Source: Platanthera guangdongensis (taxonomy: Eukaryota; Streptophyta; Magnoliopsida; Asparagales; Orchidaceae). Taken from it: a stretch of 64,000 bases of DNA. The notes beneath the pieces are model-generated. The model searched no databases, was not told the DNA's origin, and was given only the letters and a program-made list of their open reading frames with translations. This document shows positions 46,656-58,500 of this stretch, one piece after another (the stretch's first letter is position 1; each line of letters opens with the position of its first letter). A program made the position numbers and the translations under genes. The stretch covers positions 94,644,094 through 94,708,093 of the forward strand of contig CM077166.1 in assembly GCA_039583875.1 (NCBI GenBank), given 5' to 3'.

Positions 46656-47763
46656 GTTTCTGAGGCTAGTAGTGCACCGGAAGTTGCTCCCGCAACACCT
46701 CTATCGGCTGAGAACATTCGATTGGTGGCTGAAGCGGTGTTGGCCGTGATAAATGCGCAGCCTGCAAGGCAAGCGCAGCAGCCCGCTCCTGCTATGGAGC
46801 AAGAACCTCTGCAAGAGGCTGAGCCGAGGAGAGTGGAGCAAGTGGTTGTGGAACCGGTGGTGCCGAGGAGGGCAACTGAGAGGCAGCTTAAGCATGTAAT
46901 GAGCTTTAACCCTCCGTTATTCTCGGGGTTGGGAACCCCATCTCAGGCTGAAGACTGGCTCTCCAGGGTGAAGAGAGTCATGACAGCAACGGAGACGGGG
47001 GAGTGGCAAATGACCACCATCGCTACGTTTATTTTGGACGGTGAAGCGAGGATGTGGTGGGAAGGATTAGAGCTACACTTACTGAGAGGTAGGCAACTTG
47101 GTGATGTCTCGATGGAGGAGTTCTCGAGATTAATGTTGGCTAGATACCTCCCTTCGATGCAGAAGATAGCGTTGGAGAATGAGTTCCTGAAGTTGGTACA
47201 GGGTGAGAGGAGCGTGGATGAATATCTCCACGAATTTACTCGTCTGAGTCGTTATGCTAGCTCCACCATCGTGGATGAGGAGCGCAAGACTAATCGCTTC
47301 TATGAAGGCTTGAGGGATGAGTTGAGACTACTACTTTCGGGGCCGATGACGCAGGGTTTCTTAACCTTGGTCAATACTGCCCGGTCCTTGGAGAAGGACA
47401 TGAAGAATGTGCAAGCGAAGAAAGGCTTGGGTGATAGAAAATCTGAGTTTAAAGTGCCGACTACTTCAAAGTCCGACTATCGGAGGGCTTTCAAGAAGCA
47501 TAGGACATCGGGTCCAGCTCCTTCCGGTGCTTCTAGGGCGACTACAAGTCGGACCCCGGGCGCGTGTTTTACATGTGGAAAGATGGGGCACTTTGCCCGT
47601 GACTGTTGGAGCGGACGTCCTAAGTCCGAGAGAAAGCCGGGAGCTACTTATGAAGAGAAGGGAAAGGCGGTGGAGTCGACCGCATCCCATTATGCTCCGG
47701 CCCAACCAAGGGTCTATAATCTTGGCCAACAGGAGGCCATCAAACAAGCTGATGTGCTGACAG
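46656..47763 (+). CDS. gag: gag of element B
   Basis: Open from after the TGA at 46653-46655 to the splice donor at 47763. Capsid features: MSFNPPLFSGLGTPSQAEDW, MWWEGLELHL, SMEEFSRLMLARYLP, SVDEYLHEFTRLSRYA; a basic linker; the zinc knuckle CFTCGKMGHFARDC near 47565. Upstream in the same frame is TRSGVGPSER, so the stop at 46653 is a loss, and the codon at the usual start region is GTG (46620). One alternative is a start at 46528 with a 71-base intron 46549-46619 (GTACCT...ACTATAG), which joins in frame. First in-frame ATG after the stop is 46794. Confidence 0.88.
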
Positions 47764-47839
47764 GTATGGTTTAATTTATAGCAAGTCAATTTCTTTAAAT
47801 ACTTGTTATGCACATGTTACCTTACCACTTCTTGTTTAG
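47764..47839 (+). other. Probable gag-pol intron of element B
   Basis: Donor ACAG|GTATGG and acceptor CTTGTTTAG|GA, 76 bp, T-rich. Removing it restores one continuous frame from gag (TG at ACA G) into the protease (GA TTT GTA). Without splicing gag stops at 47774. Element A has a similar T-rich stretch ending TTTCCTTAG at the same place. Confidence 0.65.
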
Positions 47840-50800
47840 GATTTGTATTGATTTGTGAAAATCCGGCACGAGCACTCTTCGATACGGGAGCTTCACACTC
47901 CTTCTTGTCCGAAGGATTTATATCACGCATCGGAGTCCCTTCTTCGATGGCGAAGGATAAGTTGGATGTGTTGTTTCCCAACGGGTGTTCGATGCGAGCG
48001 GATAGGATCTGCGATGTTAAGATTTGTATTGGGGAGCAGGAGTTCGACCTGCGGGCGTCTTTACTTCCGTTGGTGGGGTTCGATGTCATATTTGGCAAGG
48101 ACTGGCTCTCGGAGCAGCAGGCCCATATAGATTGCGGTAGCAAGGAAGTCAAGCTGGGTGCAAGTAGTGAGACGACTTTTACGGGCTTAAAGGGGTCGAG
48201 CAAGACGTTGATGTCTGCTCTTCAGGTGGTGAAGGCGGTTCGTGCCGGAGCAGAACTGTTCTTTACACTAGTGGAGGTTGCAAAGCCGAAGCCCGCGTTG
48301 GATTGTATTTCAGTGGTATCGGAATACCCTGATGTGTTCCCCGCAGATCTTCCTAGTGCCCCGCCTCAGCGAGAGATAGATTTTACGATCGAGCTAGTGC
48401 CAGGTGCAAAGCCTGTGTCACGATCTCCTTATCGGCTAGCGCCTAAGGAAATGGCGGAGCTGAAAGTTCAACTACAAGAGTTGTTGGAGCAAGGGTATGT
48501 GCGCCCGAGTTCTTCGCCTTGGAGCGCACCGGTCCTCTTTGTTAAGAAGAAGGACGGAAGCTTGAGGCTATGTATTGATTATCAGGAGCTCAATAAGCTG
48601 ACTGAGAAGAATAAGTACCCGATCCCCCGGATTGATGATCTTTTTGATCAGTTAGTCGGGTCGACGGTGTACTCGAAGTTAGATCTCAAGGCTGGGTACT
48701 ATCAGCAGCAAATAAGGGAGAGTGATATCCCAAAGACAGCGTTTAGTACGAGATACGGGCATTATGAGTTGACGGTCATGCCGTTTGGGCTGACTAATTC
48801 GCCGTCAGTGTTCATGGATTTGATGAACAGGACTTTCAGGGAGTACTTGGACCATTTCGTGATCGTCTTCATCGATGATATTTTGGTGTACTCGCAAAGT
48901 GAGGAAGATCACTTCAAGCATCTTCATTTGGTGTTGGAAACGCTAAGGAGAAATCAGTTGTATGCCAAGTTCTCGAAGTGCGAGTTTTGGCTATCCTCAG
49001 TGGCGTTCCTCGGGCATATAGTAAGTGGAGAGGGTATTGATGTGGATCCGGTGAAGATTGTTGCGATACGGGAGTGGCCTGAGCTTGTTACTGTAGCGGA
49101 AGTCCGGAGTTTTCTGGGGCTTGCCGGCTATTATTGGCGCTTCGTAGAGAACTTCTCGCGGATAGCGTTACCTCTCACTACATTGACGAGGAAGGACCAT
49201 AAGTTCATTTGGACGCCGGAGTGCGCACGAGCTTTTGAGGAGTTGAAGTGTCGGTTGACCACGGCGCCTGTGCTGAGTTCGTCATGTGGGATCGAAGGCT
49301 ATGAGATTTATAGCGATGCTTCGGGCAGCGGTTTGGGTTGCGTGCTACTGCAACACGGTAGTGTAATAGCTTATGGCTCGAGACAGCTAAAAGTGCATGA
49401 AAGGAACTATCCGGTCCATGACTTGGAGTTAGCGGCCGTGATTTTTGCCTTGAAGCTGTGGAGACACTACTTGTACGGTGTGAAGATTGATATCTACACC
49501 GATCACAAGAGTCTGAAGTATCTTATTGATCAGAAAGATCTGAATATGCGACAGTGTAGATGGATGGAGTTCCTCGGGGACTATACCTTCAAGATCCACT
49601 ACGTGCCTGGCAAAGGGAATGCGGTTGCAGATGCGCTGAGTCGCCGAGCCCCAGCTCAAGCAAATTGGCTATCGGTACATGATGAGCGGTTGGTGCGGGA
49701 GTTGGAGGCGTTGGAGATTGTTTGTGTTGATAGACAATCAAGTGCTGAAGCAGTTCTGAATTGGACTGAAGTCCAATATGACCTGGCTAATCGTATTCGG
49801 CAGGCTTTGGATATGGATGCTCATATGAAGCAGTTCATGGTAGAGGCTCTGGATGGGTCAAATTCCCAATTCAGCATGGAGGACGGGTTGCTTTGGAAAG
49901 ACGGTCGTTTGTACGTCCCAAGTGTGGGTAATTTGCGGGTGGAGTTGTTGTACGAGGCACACCATACCAAGTACTCGATTCACCCGGGGAGAACGAAGAT
50001 GTACCGTGATGTGAAGAAACTGTTTTGGTGGCCGGGTCTGAAAAAGGATGTGGCGCTATACGTAGCGAAGTGCCAAACTTGCGCCTTGGTAAAGGCGGAG
50101 TGCCAAAAGCCGGGAGGATTCCTCAAGTCCTTGCCTATTCCGGAGTGGAAATTTGACGACATCTCTATGGACTTTGTGCACGGTTTGCCAAGGTCGCAAA
50201 AGGGAAACGACACCATTTGGGTGGTTGTTGATCGATTAACGAAGGTGTCGCATTTTATTGTGCATAGGAAGGATGATCCGGTGGAGAAGTTGGCGAAGCT
50301 CTATGTGGATAACATAGTACGGCTTCATGGTGTGCCCCGCAACATCGTGAGTGACCGAGATGGGCGGTTCACGTCCAATGATTGGAGACTGGTGCAGCAA
50401 ATGTTGGGAACAAAGCTGAAATTCAGCACAGGCTTCCATCCGCAAACGGATGGGCAGACCGAGAGGGTCAATAGAACCATGGAAGACATGCTTCGCATGT
50501 GTATCTTGGATTTTGGAAAGTAATGGGAAGACCACCTATATTCGGTGGAGTTCGCATACAACAACAACTACCAAGCGAGTATTCAGATGGCGCCTTTCGA
50601 GGCCCTATATGGTAGGAAATGTCGCACGCCATTGTCTTGCTTAGAAACGGGTGAGTCAAAGTTGTATAAGCGATCGAAAGTGGATTGTGATACTTCTTTG
50701 GTGAGAACCATTCAGGAGAGGTTGCTTATCGCTCAGGACCGGCAAGAAAAGTACTATAATGCCAAGCACAGGAATGTGGAGTTCGCTGTGGGCGATTATG

Positions 50801-51288
50801 TATACGTAAAGATCAAGCCGTTCAAGGGTGTCTCGCGGGTGCGACGTATGAAAAAGCTAAGCCCATGGTACCTTGGACCGTTTGATGTTCTGGAGCGAGT
50901 TGGTGAAGCGGCCTATCGGTTGAAGCTTTCAGTGGAGCTTAGTGGTTTACAAGATGTATTCCACATTTCGGTACTTCGGAAGGCGGTGCAAGAGCCTACG
51001 CAAGTGATCGCGGTTGATCAAGTGCCGGTGGATAGTGGGCTAACGACAAAGGTCAAGCCCGTGCGGATCGAGGACTCGGAGGTCAAGCGGCTACGTAATA
51101 AAGAGATCAGGATGGTCAAGGTCCGGTGGGACAATTGCGATCGTGAGCAGCTCTCTTGGGAGCGAGAGCAGACTATGCTTGACGAGTATCCGGAGTTGTT
51201 CCGCTCAGGTACAAAATTTGGTTTTGTACATGTCATTGCATTATGTAATTTCGTGGGCAAAATTCTTTTAAGAGGGGGAGAGTTGTAA
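47840..51288 (+). pseudogene. pol: pol of element B (protease, RT, RNase H, integrase, chromodomain), one internal stop
   Basis: Protease [14 protein letters not shown]; reverse transcriptase with [28 protein letters not shown] and [12 protein letters not shown]; RNase H with [14 protein letters not shown] and [10 protein letters not shown]; integrase with [38 protein letters not shown] and [16 protein letters not shown] at 50521-50523 interrupts integrase, otherwise the 1,148 codons are open. The tail has RNKEIRMVKVRWDN and SWEREQTM, the chromodomain-like part of Tekay elements. The frame runs through the purine tract AAGAGGGGGAGAG and stops at 51286-51288, inside the LTR. All catalytic residues I can place are present. 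Confidence 0.92.
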
Positions 51289-53595
51289 CGCCCCGAAACT
51301 CAAAGGAGCGAAGGGGAACGTTTTGGGCCAGTTTGGGTTCTGGCTGCAGGCACACGGCCTGGGACACGGGCGTGTCCCAGGGCGTGTCAAGCCTGCGTTG
51401 ACATTGAGACGGGGTGTCGACACTTTGGTCTTGACATTGTGTCGAGACTGGGCACAAGGCCTGCGACACGGGCGTGTCGCGGGGCGTGTCGACCCGTGTC
51501 GACACTTAGCCGCGAAGTCGACACTTTGCGTTCGACGAAGTGTCGAGACATGGCACACGGCCTGCGACACGGGCGTGTCGTAGGGCGTGTCGACCTGTCT
51601 CGACGATCATCCCGGGGAGTCGACGAGCTTTGCTCGACGATGCATCGAGACAAGACACACGGCCTAGGACACGGGCGTGTCCAAGGCCGTGTCATCAGGT
51701 CGACGATCTTCACTCGATGAAGCGTCGAGTGTCGAGACCATGTACACGACCTGGGGTCCAAGCGTGTTGAGGTGACACGGGTAGGGACACGGGCGTGTCC
51801 TCGAACCCGTGCAGTGCTCGGGTTGATTTTGGGGAAAATGATGGGGTACACGGCCGGCCACACGGCCGCGTCAGGTGGAACACGAGCGTGTCAGCTCGAA
51901 CACGGGCGTGTTCCATACCCGTGTGAGGTTCCAGGTGATTCGATTTTGACGGCGAATGAGGCACACGGCCCTGGACACGGGCGTGTGCCAGGCCATGTTC
52001 GGTCCAGATTGGGCATTTCAGTCCCGAATCAAAGCCGTTCGTTTCCTTATTTTGAGATCCAACGGCTGGGGGTTGTTCCTGAAGGGATATACCCGGGTTT
52101 GGGCTTTCAAAACCCTCACTTTTCTTAAGTGTTGTCTTTCTAAAACCTTAGAGAGAGAGGAGAGCCAAGGGAGGAAGAAGGAGCTAGATCCCGCCATTGG
52201 AGGAGCTTCGGAGCTCCGAATCGCGAGCCGACTCCGGATCCACGGAGGCAAAGCTAGTGCGGTGCTTTTCATCTGATTACTTTTCAATGGCGCCAAAGAG
52301 GAACGCTAGGGTAACGATCCTCATCTTGAGCATGAGTAGCTCTCTATCTTTGCATAGGAAGCCCGCTCTCGCGAGTTTGCAGAGAGTTGGAGGCGTTCCT
52401 TCGGGTAGATATGTGAAGTCCCCGTTGTTTAGAGTCTGTAAGCGAGAACAGACAAAGGCATGATTTGTGAAGCCTATCCGGACATGTTGGTCTGGATCAG
52501 TGATGTTGCATTGCATAAATGCCGGAGAAGACTCCGTGCTATGGTTTTTTTTCGGGTTTTCTACGCGGTAGATTGCAGCAGGGAGCCTTGGGGACTAACC
52601 CAAAGGTGCACCCGGAAAACTGGGCGGATCCGAGATCTTGCCAACTTGGTGGCTTGAGAGCCAACTTGAACATAACCGGGTTATGTGACTTGTGATGGAA
52701 ATGGGACTCGGTGGAAGTTTGACCCGCGCAAATGGCTTAAATTGTCATTGCGATGTGAGCACGGGTTAGACGGAACCGTACCCGTTCTATGTCGTTTGGT
52801 TAAAGAGACCTAAAGGCACGTGGCACTTGCCGTTGGCATCGATTAGGGTCTTCGGCGGTCAATGGCTTAAATTGTCGTGACCCAGGCCAGGAAGACAAAT
52901 TTCTCATAGGTTTGGTCGTCTAAGTTGCGGTGGTGAGTTCAGAATGTTTATGGCTTTAATTGACGTGACATTGACCAGTTCACCAAGAATGTGCCCTGAG
53001 AGCACGGGGCGTGTGGCCGTGAGTGCCAGCGTCTGTGATGAAATGGTTATATGTTTATAGTGCTCGCTTATGCTAATGAAATGCAGGGAAGGAGCATCGC
53101 CGCCCCGAGTTGGGGGCGGGATCGTTATAATTTGGTCAGCATTGTTGACCGTTGCCTTGTTTTGCCACTGTACGGTGGTATGTTGCTTGCAGGTGCAGCT
53201 GGACCAAGCGGTCAATAGCGGGCTAAAGCCCGAATGCGAAGCCGGACCTTGAAGGCCTAATTGGAAGTGTTTACTGCTTTATTCATGTGCGACCGGCCTG
53301 CGTGCCGTGGTTTGTAAAACATGTAATTGGAAGTGAAACATTTTGTAAGGCCTTAAGGCTCATTTTGGGTATTTTGTAATAACATTCCTATTTTGTATTA
53401 GTGGACATTCGTGCTTTAATGCTGGGTTCTTTGTTACAACTTGTATAAACTGCTTCCGCTAGAATGCTCTGTGTAGGACGTTGAGATTGGTTGGATGGTT
53501 TCCATAAGTAACCACTCGGTCTGTCTATGGCATACGGCGTCGGGCCCCGGTCGGACCTACTACTATATGCTATGTGACGGATAGGGGGTGTTACA
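51284..53595 (+). repeat. 3' LTR of element B
   Basis: 2,312 bp, TGTAACGCCCC to GGGGGTGTTACA, followed by GCATT. Preceded by the purine tract AAGAGGGGGAGAGT (51270-51283). Confidence 0.95.
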
Positions 53596-53780
53596 GCATT
53601 TGTGCTTGAGGCTGTTGTAGATGTAGAAGCAGTGGCTTGAGGAGGAGCTATCAAGATGGAATTGTAGATATTTTCATCAATAGAGTTCATATACAATTTG
53701 ATTCTTGCCTTCCAGCTGGAAAACATATTTTGGTTGCAAACTGGAGGTCTGGTGCTTGCATAGTCTTTGTTCTATGTCAT
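53596..53780 (-). pseudogene. gag: N-terminal end of gag of element D
   Basis: Minus strand from an ATG at 53780. Codon 3 is TAG where Gln is expected, followed by NKDYASTRPPVCN and FSSWKARIKLYM, a typical Sirevirus gag start. The frame reaches the GCATT duplication at 53596-53600 and continues at 44079 on the other side of element B. Confidence 0.75.
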
Positions 53781-53883
53781 TGTTGTGTATATAGTCTAAA
53801 TAAAAATAAAGATAAAAGATGAAGTCTGATCTAACACAGAATCTTTGGTTCAAGTGTTAGCTTGTGTACACCAAGGAATCCAA

Positions 53884-53895
53884 GCTGTGATACTA
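53884..53895 (-). other. Decayed primer-binding site of element D
   Basis: Minus strand TAGTATCACAGC next to the LTR end; 10 of 12 bases match the initiator methionine tRNA site TGGTATCAGAGC. Confidence 0.7.
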
Positions 53896-53897
53896 AT

Positions 53898-55527
53898 TGA
53901 AAGTGAGCTGTTAGATCAGGAATACTGTAGAGGGGGGGGGGTGAATAGAGTATTCAGGGTTTATAAAATTTTCTTCTGATTTAATCAAGTGCAGGAACAA
54001 AATTAAAACATCAATGCTAACAAACAACCACAACACAAAAACAAAAGAAAAGAGCAATCCAGACAACACAAGAATTTATAGTGGTTCCCCTAAACTTGGG
54101 TACATCCACTCTTCTACCACCCTGGTATGAATCCACTCAGATTTTTGATCAGGTGTCTGACACCAATGAGCTTTTGATTAGGTTCTCAAAAACCAATCCT
54201 CAAGTCTTTTGATCAGGTGACTTGCAACCAGGAATAACTTTTGAAGGGAGTTATAACCCTTTATACAGTAGGGGGTGAGAGATGATGGTGTCTTCTCTTT
54301 CTCAATATAAACCTGAGAAGACTAGTGGATATTTGATTTTAGCACAGGCTCCCCCTTAGATATAGAATGGTTGAGGTAAAAGAAGCCTTGCTGCAGGGTT
54401 ATTGTCCTTCAGTAGTACAGCCTTGATCAGCAGCTGTTCAGGAACTTCTTTGACAGATAGTGATGTAGTTGTCCTTCGAAGTATCCTGGAGTGTTGATGA
54501 TAGAAGACTCTTGATTTTGATTAGGTATTCTTCTTCTTCAGATAGCTAATGATCTTCAGGAATATGGATTCTTGTTGTATCAGAATTCTATATTGACAGA
54601 CAGCAATGAATCTCTCGTTTCAAACTAACTATTTTTTGTATTTGTAGTCTCTGTGTATTGTGTATCCTGTTCTATCTCTCTGTGTTTCTTTCGAAATTTT
54701 GAAATCCTCTGCAATCAATGTTGACGGCCTTGAGAATAAACGACATTGAATTATTTCCTCAACTATCCCATGGAAAAATGACAGGCAATAATCCTGGAGA
54801 AGACCTTAATCAATGCTCATTCTAACGGTTATATTCTAGAGAATATTTGAGCATTAATTACTCAGGAATTATTGCAGTAAGAAGGGGACAGAAGGATGGA
54901 AAATAACTAATTCTGGATTCGTCGAAATGATAACAGAAATCGTCGAGCTGAGTTCATAGTTCATCGAGCTGAGTTGCTGAGTTCGTCGACCAGATGACTT
55001 CTATTCGTCGAGCTGAGTTCCAAGATCGTCGAGCAGAGAGCAGAACTGTATTCTCTAGAAACTTTGCCTTTTCTGTGTATGGAGTTCGTCGACCTGATAT
55101 CTGGTTTCATCGACTGAAGTTCACCAAAATATCTTTATACTTAGAATAATTTCAGATGCTTCTAGATGAAGATGTTGAAGTGAAGTATCCAGAATTCGTC
55201 GACCTAAGAATTGGTTTCGTCGAGTTGAGGACCACTTAACTACTGCTGGATAACTCTAGCTAATGTGGTCACAGTTTGTCGAGCTGAGAATCATGTTCGT
55301 CGGCCAAAGTCTGACTCTGGACTTACAATAAAGAGATGTTTTCTGATCTTGATGTGTTGAAGTATAGTGTCCAAAGTTCGTCGAGCTCAGCTCAAAGAAT
55401 TTACTCTGAGATCGTCGAGCTGAGCACGACTATCGTCGACCTGAGTTCGACGAATGTCGAACTCATTTTACTTGGTCTTTAGAAAAAATCTAAGTCTTGA
55501 GTCTCTGACAGTCTTGTTGATAGCTGA
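53898..55527 (-). repeat. 5' LTR of element D, major part
   Basis: Starts (plus strand) TGAAAGTGAG like the LTR at 9875 and follows it closely, including the TTCGTCGA array (54915-55465), with one loss near 55380 relative to the other copy. It is cut at 55527 by element G and resumes at 60661. Confidence 0.92.
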
Positions 55528-58500
55528 TGTAACATCTTATTTCCAACTATACCCCTAAGAGTGGTTTTGGCCATGGCTAGGGCATGACAAAACCCTAGGA
55601 AGCCAGAATTGGGCCAAGAGATAGAAGGCCGAGGGGAGGATAACCATGGTCTGCATATGGCATAACCTCATCAACAAACCTAGGGATTGACCTTAGGGCT
55701 TCACCATGACTCCATGACCCCACCACAACATCACTAACCCATTAGAGGGTCCACTAAAGCCTTAAGGGTCCATTGGAGTCAACCCCAAGTGGCCAATTTG
55801 ACTTAGGACCACCATAGGCCTAAATAGGGCAAGGTGCCCTAATCAAGGGCAGTTGACCTCTAATGTGCCCAACCGACCTTACTCAGGGCTTCCTAAACCT
55901 AAAGTGAGGTCAATGGGTCACTAGGGACCCATTGGAGTCAAACCTAGTGGCTAAGTTGACCCAAGTCAACTCAAGCCCCAAAGTGGTCAAAGTGCCCTTA
56001 CCAAGGGTCAAGTGACCTCCAAGGTGCCAAGTTAACCCTACCCAACCCTACATAGACCTTAGGGGAGGCCAATGGGTAACCAAGGACCCATTGGGGTCAA
56101 CCCAAATGATCAAATTGACCCAAGTCAACCCTAGCCTAAGACAAGTCAAACCTAGCCCAAATGGGCTAACCCAAGCTCAAGCCATTTTTCCCTTAGGCTA
56201 ACCTCACTTTTCATAATTATTATGATTAAGTGGGCTGCACATATCCTATGGAGTTGACTAGTCAACATGGTGACTAGAAGAGAGAAAGGAGCATCCTTTC
56301 ATGAAAATGGTGGAGAGAGAGAATTGGGGGAGAGGAAGGGATGGGTGGGAACCGGCCAAAGGAGGTCAAAAACCATCCTTTATTTCTGCAATCAACTCCA
56401 CTAGGGAATAGGAGTTGATTCCAGCCGTTTCCCGGCTACTAAGAGGTAGGTTCGCCCCCCGCCCCCCCCCCCCCCCCCCCCCCCACACACACTCAAACAG
56501 AGCCGCACCTTTAATGGTGTTTGATGGGCATTGAAGAACCATCCACCCCCTCCACAATTGACCATTTAAATATCATCAGTGGGCAGAGGGGAGCATTTTT
56601 GAACTCTTACCTGGAAGGAACAAGCCGTCCCACTATGCTGTTGCAGAAGCCGAGCGCCTCCGCCGTCGACCATGGCATCCCGTTGTTCCTCCCGCATTCA
56701 GGCCGCCAGATTGGTCCTCCCCCTCTCCTTACTTCATGGGTAGATCTTATGGCTAATTAGGTTCAAGGTTCGGGCTCAATTGAGCCCGGTCCATGTTTCA
56801 ATTTCCTGGTTTTTCCAAGGAAATTCTTCTTATCGGGAACGCCGAAAACGACCCCTCCGCCGGCCGTGCAGCCGGCTGAGGGTAGCCACCACATCCACGA
56901 AGGGAGTGGTGGCGGTGGCCGGCCGGGGAAGTGGACGGGTGGCCGGGAAATCAGCCCGCAAGGTGGCCCAGGATGGGGACATCGTGGCCGTCGGCTCAAG
57001 GAGGAAGACGACTTGGCTGCCCTTGGATTGCGCCGAGATTCATGCGGCGCCTTTGATAAGAATCTGATTATTTTGATTTAACTTCATTTCTATCGCATTA
57101 TTTACAGTAAATGGTTTTAATTTTTAAAAATATGTAGCGCCACCTGCTGGGAAAAATTTCAATACCAAAGTTGTAGCCCTATGGGTTTACTTTAATCCAA
57201 AATTGATTTGGACCAATTTGGCACTCCGGTTGGAGCAGGGCACCCATTTTGGTGGGACCTGTACTTAGGGCTATCCTGAGATTCAAATGGATGCCCACCC
57301 TTTATCCCTTGTCCAAATGGGCTGAAATTTGGGCAGGGGATCAGTCTTAACTATACCTAGGGTCTGTCCAAAATTGCGATTTTTTTGGAGAAACTTTGCC
57401 AAAATTTTTTACTTTTATTTAATAATTCTAGGGTATTTTAATTAAGTGGTCTAATGACCTCCAAACTCTCCCAAATTTTGGTGAGTGGTCCTGGCATGAT
57501 TACCTAGCTTTGTACAAAACTTCAACTCATTTGAATGGGTTTTGGTTAGGGAATCACCAAACCCTAGTTTGGCCTTAAGGAGGTGTTTTTGATTAAAAGT
57601 GCACCATCGGCTTAGGGTGGCCACCTCCCCTCAACAGAGGCTGAGGTTTTGGAAACTGACTTAGTATGGCCAATGTCACCCTCATAAGGAAAATGTGGTG
57701 ATTTAGGCTTGATTTACCCTAGGGTTCAACCTCAAACCCTAAGGAAGAACTTTTGGGGGTTATGAAGGACATGGGGGCTAATGCCTTTGTATGACCTTGA
57801 AACCTCAGTAGAATGGAAGGTAGTGTAACCTAAGTTCTCTGGAAGGAATATTAGAGGACTTGGAGGAAGGTAGACACCTCAAAACCCTAACCATAGTTTT
57901 AGGGTAGAAGCACAATTTTGTAAATTCAGCCAATAAACCTTATTTAAAGGTTGTGAAACTTGGGTAGAGTACGTTTTAGACCATTTAGAACCCCTAGTAA
58001 TTTTATTAGAATTTTATGGATTATATTTCTAGTACTTTATTTTGTAAATATCAATAGGCCCAAAATGGTGTTTTAATTAATTTGATTATTCTGTTCATTT
58101 GAAACTGATGAAACTTGGTCAGTGGATGACCTAGGTGTAAGTGAATATTCCTGAATTTTGTTACAATTTTTAATTGACGATATTTAGTACTTCCCTAATT
58201 AGTTTCGAAAAGGGGCTTTGGTGGTATAAAATTATTTATAGATGATTTATCTGTTGCAAAATCATGAGACTTAGGTACTGATGATTTCAGGCCAAAATAT
58301 GCTTGTAGGAATTTATTCATAATTTTTAGAGGGTTGATTAGAGTACTTTTTTTACAAGTCCATAATATGGAGACTTTTGATAATTAATTTATTCAGAGAT
58401 TAATACTTGCTGAAAAATTATGAAACTTGGCCAATGCTACGATTAAGGTTGTGTTGCATAGTATAATTAATTTATAATTTTTGGATGGATATTTTCTGTA

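Larger units (their letters stand above)
44080..53595 (+). mobile_element. Element B: nearly intact Tekay-like Ty3 retrotransposon
   Basis: 9,516 bp with LTRs of 2,315 and 2,312 bp, and a perfect target duplication GCATT (44075-44079 and 53596-53600). The LTRs are very similar with scattered substitutions, so B is moderately young. Gag and pol are open except for stop codons at 46653 and 50521. It sits in D's gag. Confidence 0.95.
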
